Numbered from the stretch's first letter, positions 25,948 through 37,040 are shown. The stretch: DNA of 64,000 nucleotides from Edaphosphingomonas laterariae (GCF_900188165.1 NZ_FZOS01000007.1:108972-172971); one strand, 5' to 3'. Program-made: numbers and translations. The notes: generated by a model from the letters alone, not told the origin.

Positions 25948-26871
25948 ATGGCGGAAGTCACTGCCAAGACCGTCAAGGAACTGCGCGACCGCACCGGCGC
26001 CGGCATGATGGATTGCAAGAAGGCGCTGGCCGAAACCAATGGCGACATGGAAGCCGCGGTTGACTGGCTGCGCACCAAGGGCCTCGCCGCCGCCGCCAAG
26101 AAGGCCGGCCGCCAGGCGGCCGAAGGCCTTGTCGGCGTTGTCGTCAAGGGCACCAAGGGTGCGGCCGTCGAAGTCAATTCGGAAACCGACTTCGTTGCCA
26201 AGAACGATCAGTTCCAGAGCTTCGTGAAGACCGTGACCGAGCTCGCGCTCGACACCGGCGATTCGATCGAGGCGCTCGCCGCCGCGACCTATCCGGGCGA
26301 AGGCACCGTCGCCGAGAAGCTGACGAGCAACATCGCCACCATCGGCGAGCAGCAGGCGCTGCGTCGCGCGCGCACCATCGCGGTCGATCAGGGCGCGGTC
26401 GTGTCCTACACGCACAATGCGGTCGTCCCGGGCCTCGGCAAGATCGGCGTGCTCGTCGCGCTTGAGAGCGCCGCGCCGGCCGACAAGCTGGAAGCGCTGG
26501 GCAAGCAGCTGGCGATGCACATCGCCGCCGCCAACCCGCTGGCGCTGACCGCCGAGGGCCTCGACGCCGACACGATCGAGCGTGAGCGCGCCATCGCCGC
26601 CGAAAAGGCCGCGGAATCGGGCAAGCCCGCCAACATCGTCGAAAAGATGGTGGAAGGCGCGATCGCCAAGTACCGCAAGGAAAACGCGCTCGTCAGCCAG
26701 CTGTTCGTGATGGACGGCAAGACCCCGGTGGCCGACGTCGTCGCCGCCGCCGGCAAGGAAGCCGGCGCGCCGATCGTGCTGAAGGACTATGTCCGCTTCC
26801 AGCTCGGCGAAGGCATTGAGAAGAAGGAAAGCGACTTCGCCGCCGAAGTCGCCGCCGCTGCCGGCGCCTGA
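25948..26871 (+). CDS. tsf: Elongation factor Ts
   Basis: A 307-residue guanine-nucleotide exchange factor for EF-Tu. It has the N-terminal [19 protein letters not shown] block, [21 protein letters not shown] and the coiled and core domains through [27 protein letters not shown] lies just upstream of the ATG. The length is normal and it is second in the rpsB operon. Confidence 0.98.
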   Translation: MAEVTAKTVKELRDRTGAGMMDCKKALAETNGDMEAAVDWLRTKGLAAAAKKAGRQAAEGLVGVVVKGTKGAAVEVNSETDFVAKNDQFQSFVKTVTELALDTGDSIEALAAATYPGEGTVAEKLTSNIATIGEQQALRRARTIAVDQGAVVSYTHNAVVPGLGKIGVLVALESAAPADKLEALGKQLAMHIAAANPLALTAEGLDADTIERERAIAAEKAAESGKPANIVEKMVEGAIAKYRKENALVSQLFVMDGKTPVADVVAAAGKEAGAPIVLKDYVRFQLGEGIEKKESDFAAEVAAAAGA

Positions 26872-26881
26872 TCTTCTTGCG

Positions 26882-26913
26882 GCGTCCTCTCCCGTTCACG
26901 CGGGGGAGGGCGC
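26882..26913 (+). terminator. Terminator-like hairpin after tsf
   Basis: A 13-bp stem (26882-26894 with 26901-26913, two G-U pairs) and a 6-base loop, starting 11 bases after the tsf stop. No T run follows, so termination may be incomplete. The 249-base gap to pyrH is otherwise featureless and should contain the pyrH promoter. Confidence 0.45.
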
Positions 26914-27120
26914 CGACATGCCTTTGGCTTCGGCGCGTATCCTCGCGGGATATTGATCCGATTCGGGCTGAGACAGCCCTTATTCGATGAATCGATATGC
27001 CGTATTTGGTGAGGGCCCGTTCGCTTATCGACGATGATTGCGCATGGCGCTTCCATCTCGAACGATCAGGCACTAGGGTGCGCGCCGTTTCCCTTCCCGA
27101 GTAGAGAGATTTTCACGGCG

Positions 27121-27843
27121 ATGACCCGGCCGCGCTTCAACCGCATCCTCCTGAAGCTGTCCGGCGAAGTGCTGATGGGGCAGAACCAGTTCGGCATCGA
27201 TCCCGAAACGGTGGCCCGCGTCGCGCAGGAAATCGCCGATGTCGCCAAGGATCACGAGCTTTGCTTGGTGGTCGGCGGGGGCAATATCTTCCGTGGCCTC
27301 GCCGCTGCCGCCCGCGGCTTCGAACGCACCAGCGCCGATTATATGGGCATGCTGGCGACGGTGATGAACGCGCTCGCCGTGCAGAACGCGCTGGAGCAGA
27401 TCGGCGTCGATACGCGCGTGCAATCCGCCATCCCGATGGACACGGTGTGCGAACCCTTCATCCGCCGCCGCGCCGAGCGCCACATGGAAAAGGGCCGGAT
27501 CGTCATTTTCGCGGCCGGCACCGGCAATCCCTATTTCACAACGGACAGCGCCGCCGCGTTGCGCGCCGCCGAAATGAACTGCGACGCGCTGTTCAAGGGC
27601 ACCTCGGTCGATGGCGTCTACGATGCCGATCCCAAGAAGGTGCCGACCGCCAAGCGTTATGACACCGTTACCTTCAACAAGGTCCTGTCGGACGATCTGA
27701 AGGTGATGGATGCCAGTGCCGTCGCGCTGTGCCGCGACAACAATATCCCGATCGTCGTGTTCAACATCCGCGAACGGGGCAATCTGGCCCGCGTGCTGGC
27801 GGGTGAGGGGACCGCGACGGTCGTCCAGAACGAGGGAGTGTGA
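27121..27843 (+). CDS. pyrH: UMP kinase
   Basis: A 240-residue kinase that phosphorylates UMP to UDP in pyrimidine synthesis. It has the bacterial UMP-kinase signatures [61 protein letters not shown] and [13 protein letters not shown]. The ATG at 27121 is chosen because homologous sequence begins here; the frame stays open a further 29 codons upstream. It is followed three bases later by frr. Confidence 0.97.
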   Translation: MTRPRFNRILLKLSGEVLMGQNQFGIDPETVARVAQEIADVAKDHELCLVVGGGNIFRGLAAAARGFERTSADYMGMLATVMNALAVQNALEQIGVDTRVQSAIPMDTVCEPFIRRRAERHMEKGRIVIFAAGTGNPYFTTDSAAALRAAEMNCDALFKGTSVDGVYDADPKKVPTAKRYDTVTFNKVLSDDLKVMDASAVALCRDNNIPIVVFNIRERGNLARVLAGEGTATVVQNEGV

Positions 27844-27846
27844 CCG

Positions 27847-28404
27847 ATGCCCGCCTATAACAAGGCCGATCTCGAACGCCGCATGCATGGCGCCGTGGAA
27901 TCGCTGAAGGGCGATCTTGGCGGCCTGCGCACCGGCCGCGCCAACACCTCGCTGCTCGATCCGGTGACGGTCGAAGTCTATGGTTCGCACATGCCGCTGA
28001 ACCAGCTCGCCACCGTCACGGTGCCCGAACCGCGCCTGATTTCGGTGCAGGTGTGGGACAAGTCGAACGTGACCCCGGTGGACAAGGCGATCCGCTCGGC
28101 TGGCCTTGGCCTCAACCCGATCGTCGACGGCCAGACGCTGCGCCTGCCGATCCCGGATCTGACCGAGGAGCGCCGCAAGGAACTGGCCAAGCTGGCCGGG
28201 CAATATGCCGAAAAGGCGAAGATCGCGGTCCGCAACGTCCGCCGCGACGGCAATGATGCGCTCAAGGCCGACGAAAAGAAGGGCGAGATCAGCGAGGACG
28301 AGCGCAAGCGTTTCGAAACCGAGGTGCAGAAGCTGACCGACGGCACGATCGCCGATATCGACGCGGCGGCTGCGGCCAAGGAAAAGGAAATTCTCGGCAA
28401 GTGA
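27847..28404 (+). CDS. frr: Ribosome recycling factor
   Basis: A 185-residue factor that releases ribosomes from mRNA after termination, working with EF-G. It has the signatures [46 protein letters not shown] and [20 protein letters not shown], ending in a long helix. It is three bases downstream of pyrH and overlaps uppS by four bases. Confidence 0.98.
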   Translation: MPAYNKADLERRMHGAVESLKGDLGGLRTGRANTSLLDPVTVEVYGSHMPLNQLATVTVPEPRLISVQVWDKSNVTPVDKAIRSAGLGLNPIVDGQTLRLPIPDLTEERRKELAKLAGQYAEKAKIAVRNVRRDGNDALKADEKKGEISEDERKRFETEVQKLTDGTIADIDAAAAAKEKEILGK

Positions 28405-29144
28405 ACGCCGCCACCGCCTCGACGCTGTCGGCCAGCGGCGGTGGGGCGGGCGTGCCCCGCCATGTTGCCATCATCATGGATGGCAATGGCCGCTGGGCGA
28501 AGGCGCGCCACCTGCCGCGCGTGGCGGGCCACCGCAAGGGGGCCGAAGCCGTGCGCGCAACGATCCGCGCCGCCGGCGAACTCGGCATCGAGGTGCTGAC
28601 GCTCTACGCCTTCTCGTCGGAAAACTGGCGCCGCCCCGAAGAGGAGGTGTCCGACCTCAAGGGCCTGTTGCGGCATTATCTGCTGGCCGAGCTGGACGAA
28701 CTGGCCAGCAACGGCATCCGGCTGAAGGTGATCGGGGATTACACCCGCTTCGGGCCGGAGCTGACCCGGATGCTGGACGATGCGATCGCCCGCACGGCGG
28801 ACAACCGCTCGACCACGCTGGTGATCGCGCTCAATTACGGTTCGCAGGATGAACTGGTGCGCGCCGCCCGCGCGCTGGCCGAAGATGCCCGTGCCGGCCG
28901 GATCGCGCCCGATGCGATCGACGTCGCGGCGATCGAGGCGCGGCTCGACACGGCGGATCTGCCGCCGCCGGATCTGGTGATCCGCACGTCGGGCGAACAT
29001 CGCCTGTCCAATTTCCTGCTGTGGCAGGCGGCCTATGCCGAGCTGCTGTTCGTCGATACGCTGTGGCCCGATTTCGGTCGTGACGATCTGTTCGCGGCCG
29101 TTGCGGATTATGGGCGCCGCAACCGGCGCTTCGGAGGGCTATGA
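28401..29144 (+). CDS. uppS: Isoprenyl (undecaprenyl) diphosphate synthase
   Basis: A 247-residue cis-prenyltransferase making undecaprenyl diphosphate, the lipid carrier for peptidoglycan. It has the catalytic [20 protein letters not shown] with the Asp and Trp, [20 protein letters not shown] and [19 protein letters not shown]. The GTG start overlaps the frr stop (GTGA) and its stop overlaps cdsA (ATGA), indicating coupled translation. Confidence 0.97.
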   Translation: MNAATASTLSASGGGAGVPRHVAIIMDGNGRWAKARHLPRVAGHRKGAEAVRATIRAAGELGIEVLTLYAFSSENWRRPEEEVSDLKGLLRHYLLAELDELASNGIRLKVIGDYTRFGPELTRMLDDAIARTADNRSTTLVIALNYGSQDELVRAARALAEDARAGRIAPDAIDVAAIEARLDTADLPPPDLVIRTSGEHRLSNFLLWQAAYAELLFVDTLWPDFGRDDLFAAVADYGRRNRRFGGL

Positions 29145-29977
29145 ACGATCCGGCCGCCGTGCCTCCGACATCTTCGCCCGCGCGCTCCAGTGAACTCAAG
29201 ACGCGGATCCTGAGCGGCGCGGTGATGATGGCGGTTGCGCTGGCCTGTCTGGGGGCGGGCGGCTGGCCGTTCCGTATCCTCGCCACGGCCGCCGCTGTCG
29301 CGATGATGGCCGAATGGGCGGCCCTGATGAAGGCCGCGCGCTGGAAGGTCGTGATCGCGTCGCTGGCCGCCTTCGCGCTGGTGCTGGGGCTGGGCGAGAT
29401 CGCGGTGACGCCGGAATATTGGCTGGGCCATTCGGCGAGCGCGTTGCGACCGATCCTGGCGATCACCGGCCTGGCGGCGGTGCTGCTGGCGCTCGTCACG
29501 TTCAGCGCGCGTATCGGCATCGGCCTCGTCTATGTCGCGCTGCCGGCGCTGGCCTTGATCTATCTGCGCGCGCAGGAAGGGCTGGTCGTCACGATCTGGG
29601 CGATGGCGCTGGTCTGGGCGACGGACATCGGCGCCTATTTCTCCGGCCGCAAGTTCGGCGGGCCGAAGCTCGCGCCCCGGATCAGCCCGAACAAGACGTG
29701 GGCGGGCCTGATCGGTGGCGTCATCGCCGCCGAACTGCTCAGCCTAGCCTTTTCCTTCGGCCTCGGCCTGTCCTGGGTCGCGGCCTATTTCGCGACCTTC
29801 CTCGCGGTCTGCGCGCAGATCGGCGATCTGTTCGAAAGCTGGCTGAAGCGCCGGGCCGGGGCGAAGGATTCGAGCCGCCTGTTGCCGGGCCATGGCGGCG
29901 TGCTCGATCGGCTGGATGGCCTCGTGCCGGTCGCGGTGATCGTCGCCGGCCTGTCGATCCTCGGGTGGCTGCTGTGA
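29141..29977 (+). CDS. cdsA: Phosphatidate cytidylyltransferase
   Basis: A 278-residue polytopic membrane enzyme making CDP-diacylglycerol, the precursor used by the pssA product encoded earlier in the window. It has the CdsA signature region [32 protein letters not shown], and then [20 protein letters not shown] and [11 protein letters not shown]. Several membrane helices lie in the first half. It overlaps both neighbours by four bases. Confidence 0.96.
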   Translation: MNDPAAVPPTSSPARSSELKTRILSGAVMMAVALACLGAGGWPFRILATAAAVAMMAEWAALMKAARWKVVIASLAAFALVLGLGEIAVTPEYWLGHSASALRPILAITGLAAVLLALVTFSARIGIGLVYVALPALALIYLRAQEGLVVTIWAMALVWATDIGAYFSGRKFGGPKLAPRISPNKTWAGLIGGVIAAELLSLAFSFGLGLSWVAAYFATFLAVCAQIGDLFESWLKRRAGAKDSSRLLPGHGGVLDRLDGLVPVAVIVAGLSILGWLL

Positions 29978-31134
29978 CGCGCACCGTCAGCATTCTCGGC
30001 GCGACCGGATCGGTCGGCACCTCGACGCTCGACCTTATCGAACGCAATCGCGATGCCTTCTCGGTCGTCGCGCTCACCGCGAACAGCGATGTCGCCGGAC
30101 TGGCGGCAGCCGCGAAACGCACCGGCGCGCGCTTCGCCGCGATCGGCGATACCCGGCTGGGCGGTGCGCTGGCCGATGCGCTGGCCGGCACCGGCATCGA
30201 AACGGCGGCGGGCGAAGCCGCGCTGGCCGAAGCGGCGGCGCGCGATGCCGATTGGACGATGGCGGCGATCGTCGGCTGCGCGGGGCTGAAGCCGGTGATG
30301 GCGGCGCTGCGGCGCGGCGCCACGGTCGCGCTCGCCAACAAGGAATCGCTGGTGTCGGCCGGCGATGTGATGATGCAGGCGGCGCAGGCGCACGGCGCGA
30401 CGCTGCTACCCGTCGATTCCGAACATAACGCCATTTTTCAGTGCCTCGATCACGCCAATCTGGCGGCGGTCGGCCGGATCATCCTGACGGCGAGCGGCGG
30501 GCCGTTCCGTACATGGAGCCTCACCGAAATGGCGGCGGTGACGCCGGAACGCGCGGTGCAGCATCCCAACTGGTCGATGGGCGCCAAGATCTCGATCGAT
30601 TCGGCGACGATGATGAACAAGGGCCTCGAACTGATCGAGGCGCACCATCTGTTCCCGGTCGGCCATGATCGCATCGAAATCCTCGTTCACCCGCAGTCGG
30701 TGATCCATTCGATGGTCGAATATGTCGACGGATCGACGCTGGCCCAGCTCGGCACGCCGGACATGCGCACGCCGATCGCGCACGCGCTCGCCTGGCCGGA
30801 ACGGATGGCGGCGCCGGCGGAACGGCTGGATCTGGCGCGGATCGGATCGCTCAGCTTCGAGGCGCCGGATGCGGTGCGCTTCCCCGCGCTCGCCCTTGCG
30901 CGCGGCGCGGTCGAGGCAGGTGGCGCCCGCCCGGCCATTCTGAACGCCGCGAACGAGCAAGCGGTCGCCGCATTTCTCGCGCGACGTATCGGTTTTCTCG
31001 ATATTGCGGCAATCGTAGCGAAAGTATTGGATCGCTATGATCCATCGTCGCCCACCAGCCTCGACGAGGTGCTTGCGGTCGATGCCGAAGCGCGCCGGCT
31101 GGCGATGGAGATGATGGAGGTGAAGGCCGCGTGA
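29974..31134 (+). CDS. dxr: 1-deoxy-D-xylulose 5-phosphate reductoisomerase
   Basis: A 386-residue NADPH enzyme of the MEP isoprenoid pathway, which feeds the uppS step. It begins [20 protein letters not shown], with the dinucleotide-binding loop, and carries [59 protein letters not shown] and [13 protein letters not shown] set the start at the GTG at 29974, which overlaps the cdsA stop (GTGA). The frame remains open far upstream, but that is a shadow of cdsA. Confidence 0.97.
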   Translation: MTRTVSILGATGSVGTSTLDLIERNRDAFSVVALTANSDVAGLAAAAKRTGARFAAIGDTRLGGALADALAGTGIETAAGEAALAEAAARDADWTMAAIVGCAGLKPVMAALRRGATVALANKESLVSAGDVMMQAAQAHGATLLPVDSEHNAIFQCLDHANLAAVGRIILTASGGPFRTWSLTEMAAVTPERAVQHPNWSMGAKISIDSATMMNKGLELIEAHHLFPVGHDRIEILVHPQSVIHSMVEYVDGSTLAQLGTPDMRTPIAHALAWPERMAAPAERLDLARIGSLSFEAPDAVRFPALALARGAVEAGGARPAILNAANEQAVAAFLARRIGFLDIAAIVAKVLDRYDPSSPTSLDEVLAVDAEARRLAMEMMEVKAA

Positions 31135-32270
31135 TCGAATCCCCCGGTATCCTGCTCACCGTGGTCGCGTTCCTGCTCGTCATCGGGCCGCTGATCTTCA
31201 TCCACGAACTCGGCCATTATTATGCCGGGCGCCTGTTCGGCGTGAAGGCGGAAGCCTTTTCGATCGGCTTCGGGCGCGAACTGATCGGCTGGACGGACAA
31301 GCGTGGCACGCGCTGGCGCATCGCGGCGCTGCCGCTTGGCGGCTATGTCCGCTTCGCTGGCGACATGAACCCGGCGAGCGCGCATGTGCCGACGCCCGAA
31401 TGGCTGGCGCTGCCGCCCGAGGAACGCAACAAGACCTTCCAGTCCAAGCCCTTGTGGCAGCGTTTCATCATCGTCGCGGCCGGCCCGCTGACCAATTTCC
31501 TGTTCGCGATCCTCGTGTTCATGGCGGTGTTCGCCGTCAACGGGCAGGCGCGGACGCCGGCGGTGCTGGCGTCGGTCGAACCGGGCACGGCCGCCGCTGC
31601 GGCGGGCCTGATGCCGGGCGATCGCGTCACCGCGATTTCGGGCCAGACGATCGACCGGTTCGAGGATATTCCGCGCATCGTCTCGATCCGCCCGGACGAG
31701 GTGGTGCAGCTCGATATCGTCCGCGATGGCGAGCCCCGCAGCCTGAGCGCGCGGATCGGCGCGGAGGTGGAGGGCGATCGCTTCGGCAACGAATTCCGCG
31801 TCGGCCGGCTCGGCGTGCGGCCGGGTCAGCCGGTGTGGGTGGACGTGCCCTTCTGGCAATTGCCCGGCGCGGCGATCGGCCAGACGGCGGACGTCGTGCG
31901 GATGATGGTCGATACGCTCGGCCAGATCATCACCGGCCGGCGTTCGGTGAAGGAACTTGGCGGTCCGTTGAAGATCGCCCAGATTTCGGGTCAGCAGGCG
32001 ACGCTCGGCTGGTTCGATTTCGTGCTGTTCATGACGATGATCTCGATTAATCTGGGATTCATCAATCTATTGCCAATTCCTTTGCTGGATGGCGGCCATC
32101 TGCTCTTCTACACCGTCGAAGGCGTGGTGCGCCGGCCGCTCAATCCGGCGGTTCAGGAGTGGGCGTTCCGGACGGGCCTTGCAATCCTGCTGGCCTTCAT
32201 GGTGTTCGTGACCGCCAACGATCTGGCGTCTTTCGGAGTATGGCAGCGGCTTGCCGGGTTGATCGGCTGA
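31131..32270 (+). CDS. rseP: RseP-type site-2 intramembrane protease
   Basis: A 379-residue zinc metalloprotease of the inner membrane that cleaves anti-sigma factors and [13 protein letters not shown] remnants. The zinc site HELGH is in the first membrane helix, followed by a PDZ domain (about residues 125-200, SVEPGTAAAAAGLMPGDRV) and the third zinc ligand in INLLPIPLLDGGHLL. The last helix is LAILLAFMVFVTANDL. The GTG start overlaps dxr. It lies before bamA, as in many proteobacteria, linking it to envelope stress control. Confidence 0.96.
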   Translation: MIESPGILLTVVAFLLVIGPLIFIHELGHYYAGRLFGVKAEAFSIGFGRELIGWTDKRGTRWRIAALPLGGYVRFAGDMNPASAHVPTPEWLALPPEERNKTFQSKPLWQRFIIVAAGPLTNFLFAILVFMAVFAVNGQARTPAVLASVEPGTAAAAAGLMPGDRVTAISGQTIDRFEDIPRIVSIRPDEVVQLDIVRDGEPRSLSARIGAEVEGDRFGNEFRVGRLGVRPGQPVWVDVPFWQLPGAAIGQTADVVRMMVDTLGQIITGRRSVKELGGPLKIAQISGQQATLGWFDFVLFMTMISINLGFINLLPIPLLDGGHLLFYTVEGVVRRPLNPAVQEWAFRTGLAILLAFMVFVTANDLASFGVWQRLAGLIG

Positions 32271-32350
32271 CGGGGATCAGGCAGGGCTTGCGGTGGGAGA
32301 GGCGCCGTCCGTTCGGATGGCGCCATATTTTAGGACAAGGGCGGGAACGC

Positions 32351-35101
32351 GTGACGGCAATTAGCGGACGTACCATCGGGGGCGAACAACAGGCCGTGGG
32401 ATCGTTCCGGCGTATCGCGCCGCTATTGATGGTGGGCACCGTGCTGGGCGGGCTGCCCGCTGCGGCGCTGGCGCAGGTGGCGCCTGCTGCCCCGGCCGCC
32501 CCGGCGCAGTCGGCGGCGCCCCTGGGTCTGCCGGGCAGCGGCGTGATCCGGTCGATCAACGTGGCCGGTTCGCAGCGTCTGGAGCCGGATACAGTGCGCT
32601 CCTACGTCAAGCTGCGGGCGGGCGATCCATACACGCGCGAGGCGCTGGATCAGGCGCTCAAGGATCTCTACGCGACCGAATTGTTCGCCGACGTCCAGAT
32701 CCGCGACGACAAGGGCGCGCTCACCATCCAGGTGCGCGAAAACCCGGTGATCAACCGCATCGTGCTGGAAGGCAATAAGCGCCTGAAGGACGAGAAGATT
32801 CGTCCCGAAATCCGGCTTGCCCCGCGCCAGATCTTCACGCGTTCCAAGGCGCGCGCGGACGTTGCGCGGATCATCGAACTCTATCGTCGTCAGGGCCGCT
32901 TCGCCGCCACGGTCGAGCCGAAGATGGTCCAGCTCGATCAGAACCGCGTCGATATCGTCTTCGAAATCAACGAAGGTGCGAAGTCCAAGGTTCGCCAGAT
33001 CAACATCATCGGCAACCAGAATTATTCCGCCGGCGATCTGCGCAGCGAGATGGCGACCAAGGAATCGCGCTGGTTCCGCCTGTTCTCGTCGGGCGACAGC
33101 TACGATCCCGACAAGATGGCGTATGACCAGCAGAAGCTGCGCCAATATTATCTGACGCAGGGCTATGCCGATTTCCGCGTCATCTCGGCCGTGGCCGAAC
33201 TCACGCCCGACAAGCGCGATTTCATCATCACCTATGTGATCGAGGAAGGGCAGCGCTACAAATTCGGCGCGGTCGACGTGGAAAGCGAAATCCGCGACAT
33301 CCGGCCGGAAACGCTGAAGGCGCTGGTCCGCATCCGCCAGGGCGACTGGTATAATGCGAAGCTCGTCGAAGATACGGTCGACAGCATCACCGAGACGACC
33401 GGCCTGCTCGGCTTCACCCCCGATGTCCGCCCGGATTTCGTGCGCGACAAGGATGCGCTCACCATGTCCGTCACCTTCAAGGTGGCGGATGCCCCGCGCG
33501 TCTATGTCGAAGCGATCAACATCAACGGCAACACGCACACCAAGGACAAGGTGATCCGTCGCGAATTCCGCCTGTCGGAAGGCGATGCGTTCAACAGCTT
33601 CCGGGTCAAGCGGTCGCGCGATCGCATCCAGTCGCTCGGCTATTTCCAGGAAAAGCTGGAGATCGAGCAGAAGCCCGGCTCGGCGCCCGATCGCGTCGTG
33701 CTCGAAGCCAATGTCGAAGAAAAGTCGACCGGCGAACTGCAGGTCTCGGCCGGCTTCTCGAGCCTTGAAAAGTTCATCATCGATCTTTCGATCCGTGAAC
33801 GCAATTTCATGGGCAAGGGCCAGGAAGTCCGCGCCGGCGTCAATTATTCCAGCTATTCGAAGTCGATCGAGCTGGGCTTCACTGAGCCCTATTTCATGGA
33901 CAAGAACATCGCTGTCGGCGGCGACATCTTCCGTCGCGACTACAACTCGTTCCGTTACAACGGCAACGATCGCGACACGACCTATGAACAGACGACGACG
34001 GGTTTCCAGATCCGCGCCGGCCTGCCGCTGACCGAATATACCAGCCTCGCGCTGCGTTACGGCCTCACCTATGACGACGTGTCGCTCGACAAGAACACCT
34101 TCTATACGGTGGGTGAGAATGGCGAGTTGTTCTGCGATCCGCTGCTCGCCGGTCGTTATCTCTGCGATGCGGTGGGCAAGCGCTGGACGTCGTCGGTCGG
34201 CTACAGCCTGGTGTTCGACACGCTGAACAATCGCCTGCGGCCGAGCCGTGGCCAGCGCGTCATCATCAGCCAGGATTTCGCCGGGCTGGGCGGCGACGTG
34301 AAATATATCCGCACCCGCTTCGACGCCGACAAATATTGGAATCTGGGCAGCGGCTTCATCTTCTCGGTCGGTGCCGAAGGTGGCGCCATCGTCCCGCTGC
34401 AGAACAGCCCGGGGCCGGGCCAGGATGCGGTGCGGCTGACCGACCGCTTCTTCCTAGGCGAACCGCAGATGCGCGGTTTCGACATTCGCGGCATCGGCCC
34501 GCGCGTGCTGCGCATCCCTTATGATGCTAACGGCAACTTGGCGACTGATCGGAACCAGATTTCCGACGATGCCCTTGGTGGCCGCTACTATTATCTTACG
34601 CGTGCCGAACTTGAGATTCCGCTTGGTTCGGGCGCTCGTGAGCTCGGCTTGCGTCCGTCGCTGTTTGTCGATGTCGGTTCGGTTTGGGGCGTCAAGCAGC
34701 CGGAACCCACCGCCGTATTCGTGGACAAGAATAACGACGGTAAGCTCGATACGATCAACGATCCTATCTACCGGGATATACGTGATATAAACGGCAATCA
34801 GCTGTACACGTACGTGGACAGCACGACTAACCAGACCGCCTATACGACTTGTGTGGCAGGCACGCCGGACAGCAGTGGCGCGTGCGTCGGGAGCAACCCG
34901 AACCCCAAGGCTCAGCAGGCATATGGCCCATGGGAGGAGCGCTTCCTGGGCGACACCTGGAAGCCGCGCGTTTCGGTCGGCTTCGGGGTCAACTGGAACT
35001 CGCCGTTCGGGCCGTTCCGCATCGATATCGCCAAGGCGCTGGTCAAGCGCGAAGGGGATGATACCAAGCTCTTCACGTTCAACGTAGGGACACAATTCTG
35101 A
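32351..35101 (+). CDS. bamA: BamA, outer-membrane protein assembly factor
   Basis: A 916-residue Omp85 protein that inserts beta-barrel proteins into the outer membrane. A signal peptide (IAPLLMVGTVLGGLPAAALAQ) is followed by five POTRA domains (about residues 58-420) and a 16-strand barrel with the family motifs FSSLEKFIIDLSIRERNFMG, FFLGEPQMRGFDIRGIGPR and the final strand ending FNVGTQF. The start is set at the GTG at 32351, with AGGACAAGGGCGGG upstream; a longer open frame reaches 32159 but is a shadow of rseP. A long loop near residues 775-860 differs in codon use and carries a DKNNDGKLD motif. Confidence 0.95.
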   Translation: MTAISGRTIGGEQQAVGSFRRIAPLLMVGTVLGGLPAAALAQVAPAAPAAPAQSAAPLGLPGSGVIRSINVAGSQRLEPDTVRSYVKLRAGDPYTREALDQALKDLYATELFADVQIRDDKGALTIQVRENPVINRIVLEGNKRLKDEKIRPEIRLAPRQIFTRSKARADVARIIELYRRQGRFAATVEPKMVQLDQNRVDIVFEINEGAKSKVRQINIIGNQNYSAGDLRSEMATKESRWFRLFSSGDSYDPDKMAYDQQKLRQYYLTQGYADFRVISAVAELTPDKRDFIITYVIEEGQRYKFGAVDVESEIRDIRPETLKALVRIRQGDWYNAKLVEDTVDSITETTGLLGFTPDVRPDFVRDKDALTMSVTFKVADAPRVYVEAININGNTHTKDKVIRREFRLSEGDAFNSFRVKRSRDRIQSLGYFQEKLEIEQKPGSAPDRVVLEANVEEKSTGELQVSAGFSSLEKFIIDLSIRERNFMGKGQEVRAGVNYSSYSKSIELGFTEPYFMDKNIAVGGDIFRRDYNSFRYNGNDRDTTYEQTTTGFQIRAGLPLTEYTSLALRYGLTYDDVSLDKNTFYTVGENGELFCDPLLAGRYLCDAVGKRWTSSVGYSLVFDTLNNRLRPSRGQRVIISQDFAGLGGDVKYIRTRFDADKYWNLGSGFIFSVGAEGGAIVPLQNSPGPGQDAVRLTDRFFLGEPQMRGFDIRGIGPRVLRIPYDANGNLATDRNQISDDALGGRYYYLTRAELEIPLGSGARELGLRPSLFVDVGSVWGVKQPEPTAVFVDKNNDGKLDTINDPIYRDIRDINGNQLYTYVDSTTNQTAYTTCVAGTPDSSGACVGSNPNPKAQQAYGPWEERFLGDTWKPRVSVGFGVNWNSPFGPFRIDIAKALVKREGDDTKLFTFNVGTQF

Positions 35102-35673
35102 TGAAGACCATTCTGAAGGCGGTCGCCACGGCCGCGGTGATCGCGGCTGTTCCGGGCGTTGCCTCGGCGCAGAAGGCCCCGGGTGCGGTGATTGTCACCA
35201 TCGACACCCAGAAGGTCTATGCGGACTGCAACGCCTGCAAGGCGGCGCAGACCCAGCTGCAGACCCAGGCTCAGCAGATCCAGCAGCTCGCCCAGAGCCT
35301 CGGCCAGCCGATCCAGACCGAAGCCGAAGCCATCCAGAAGGCCGCTGGCGGCAAGGCGCCCGACGCCGCGCTGCAGGCCCGCATCCAGGCGCTCGAAACC
35401 AAGCAGACGGCCGCCAACCAGCAGCTTCAGCAGCGCCAGCAGCAGTTCCAGCGCAACCGCGCTTATGTTGCGCAGCAGATCGGCCAGAAGCTGAACCCGA
35501 TCATCAGCCAGGTGATGACGGCGCGTGGCGCCAACCTCGCCGTCGATACGGGTGCGACGCTCGCCGCGTCCTCGTCGCTCGATGTCACCAACGATGTGCT
35601 CGCGCAGCTCAACACGCAGCTGCCCAGCGTCAGCACCACCGCTCCGGCCGCTCCGGCCCCGGCGAGCCGCTGA
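35101..35673 (+). CDS. skp: OmpH/Skp-family periplasmic chaperone
   Basis: A 190-residue periplasmic chaperone for outer-membrane proteins in transit to BamA. The signal peptide [20 protein letters not shown] is followed by [20 protein letters not shown] and a very Gln-rich coiled coil (tentacle helices, e.g. [20 protein letters not shown]), then a Pro/Ala tail. The CNAC pair after the first strand could form a disulfide. Its start overlaps the bamA stop by one base. Confidence 0.88.
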   Translation: MKTILKAVATAAVIAAVPGVASAQKAPGAVIVTIDTQKVYADCNACKAAQTQLQTQAQQIQQLAQSLGQPIQTEAEAIQKAAGGKAPDAALQARIQALETKQTAANQQLQQRQQQFQRNRAYVAQQIGQKLNPIISQVMTARGANLAVDTGATLAASSSLDVTNDVLAQLNTQLPSVSTTAPAAPAPASR

Positions 35674-35677
35674 TCCG

Positions 35678-36172
35678 GTGAGCGACGCAAGCGATACGGC
35701 AGGCGCCAGCGCCGTCGAAAACCGGGGCCCGCTGGATATCCGGCGGGTGCTGGCGGCGTTGCCGCACCGTTATCCGATGCTGCTGGTCGATCGTGTCGAG
35801 GAACTGATCCCCGACCGGTCGATCGCCGCGATCAAGGCGGTGACGATCAACGAACAATTCTTCCAGGGGCATTTCCCCGGCCGGCCGATCATGCCGGGCG
35901 TTCTGATTGTCGAGGCGCTGGCGCAGGCCGCCGGCGTGCTCGCGGTTGAATCGCTCGGCCTCGCCGGCTCCGGCAAGCTCGTCTATTTCATGGCGATCGA
36001 CGAGGCGAAGTTCCGCACGCCGGTCGAACCAGGCGTGCTGCTGCGGCTGGAGGTCGAATTCGTTCAGAAGCGGGCGAGCGTGTGCAAGTTCGCCGGTCGC
36101 GCGCTGATCGACGGCAAGGTGGCCGCGCAGGCCAACTTCACCGCGATGATCGCGGATCCGCCGGCGGCGTGA
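35678..36172 (+). CDS. fabZ: 3-hydroxyacyl-ACP dehydratase FabZ
   Basis: A 164-residue hot-dog enzyme of fatty-acid elongation. It has [20 protein letters not shown], the catalytic His in [13 protein letters not shown] and the Glu in [14 protein letters not shown]. The GTG at 35678, four bases after the skp stop, is taken as the start, giving an acidic 20-residue leader before the conserved region. The 3' end overlaps convergent mobA by 35 bases. Confidence 0.95.
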   Translation: MSDASDTAGASAVENRGPLDIRRVLAALPHRYPMLLVDRVEELIPDRSIAAIKAVTINEQFFQGHFPGRPIMPGVLIVEALAQAAGVLAVESLGLAGSGKLVYFMAIDEAKFRTPVEPGVLLRLEVEFVQKRASVCKFAGRALIDGKVAAQANFTAMIADPPAA

Positions 36173-36707
36173 TCCCGGCGCGATAACGCGCCAGATCCTC
36201 ACGGGTGTTGATATTCGCCGGGTCGGCCGCCAGCGCCACCCGGCGAACCTGTTTATGGGCGATCCACGATCGCATCGCCCGATCGCCATCTCCGGCCAGC
36301 CACGCGATCAGATCGTCCGCCATGGCGGCGGGCCACAGGCCGAGCAATGGCTGGCCCTGCACCACGGCCGGGGCAGGGGCGAGGCGTTCGGCCAGATCGT
36401 CGGGCAGGTCGGGCAGGTCGCAGCCGCTGGTCAGCACCAGATCATGGCCCGCCGCCTGGGCGTGGCGGAGCGCGCCCGCCAATGCACCCAGCGGGCCAAG
36501 GCCCGGGGCAGGGGCGTCGGCCACCTGGTCACGGCCCGGCCAGGCGCGGCCGACGATCACGACGGCGTTGCACTGGCCGGCAAGGCGATCGGCGACATGG
36601 TCGATCATCGCGCGTCCGTCGATCGGCGCGGCATGCTTGTCACCACCGAAGCGGCGGGCCGCGCCGCCCGCGAAGATCGCGCCCAGGATCGTCATGAGGG
36701 CGGGCAT
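36138..36707 (-). CDS. mobA: Molybdenum cofactor guanylyltransferase
   Basis: About 189 residues. MobA attaches GMP to molybdopterin to form the bis-MGD cofactor. The nucleotide-binding N-terminus is [19 protein letters not shown], followed by [13 protein letters not shown] and [11 protein letters not shown] with the metal-binding Asp. I take the ATG at 36707 (MPALMTILG), which has a GGGGG just upstream; ATG codons at 36731 and 36695 are alternatives. It converges on fabZ with a 35-base overlap. Confidence 0.88.
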   Translation of the reverse strand: MPALMTILGAIFAGGAARRFGGDKHAAPIDGRAMIDHVADRLAGQCNAVVIVGRAWPGRDQVADAPAPGLGPLGALAGALRHAQAAGHDLVLTSGCDLPDLPDDLAERLAPAPAVVQGQPLLGLWPAAMADDLIAWLAGDGDRAMRSWIAHKQVRRVALAADPANINTREDLARYRAGITPPADPRSSR

Positions 36708-36809
36708 CCCCCGCCGGCGCGGCCTTGTCAATCACGGCCATGGCGGCTATGGCCGCGCCTTCGATTTGCCCCGGCTGGTCGGAAACCAGCCATATAAGGA
36801 GCCCGAGTG

Positions 36810-37040
36810 ATGAAGAAGGACATTCACCCCGACTACCACATGATCAAGGTCCAGATGACGGACGGCACCGTCTTCGAGACCCGTTCGGTCTGGGGCAAGG
36901 AAGGCGACACGCTGCAGCTCGACATCGACCCGACCGTCCACCCGGCGTGGACCGGCGGCAAGTCGCAGCTCCTCGACGCCGGTGGCCAGGTTGCGCGCTT
37001 CAACAAGCGCTTCGGCGGCCTCACGCTCGGCAAGAAGTAA
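36810..37040 (+). CDS. rpmE: 50S ribosomal protein L31
   Basis: A 76-residue ribosomal protein. It starts [19 protein letters not shown] and has [22 protein letters not shown] and [13 protein letters not shown]. It lacks the zinc-binding Cys pairs, as is usual for alphaproteobacterial L31. The ATG at 36810 lies eight bases after AGGAG; a GTG directly before it would add one residue. Confidence 0.97.
   Translation: MKKDIHPDYHMIKVQMTDGTVFETRSVWGKEGDTLQLDIDPTVHPAWTGGKSQLLDAGGQVARFNKRFGGLTLGKK

Noticed and set aside
29314..29973. 220-codon extension of the dxr frame into cdsA
   Set aside because: The dxr homology begins exactly at the GTG at 29974; the upstream part is a shadow of cdsA.
32159..32350. 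64-codon extension of the bamA frame into rseP
   Set aside because: It would bury the signal peptide behind an Arg-rich leader; the GTG at 32351 restores a normal export signal.
36810..37040. L31 without zinc-binding cysteines
   Set aside because: Unusual compared with enteric L31, but the Cys-free form is normal in alphaproteobacteria.
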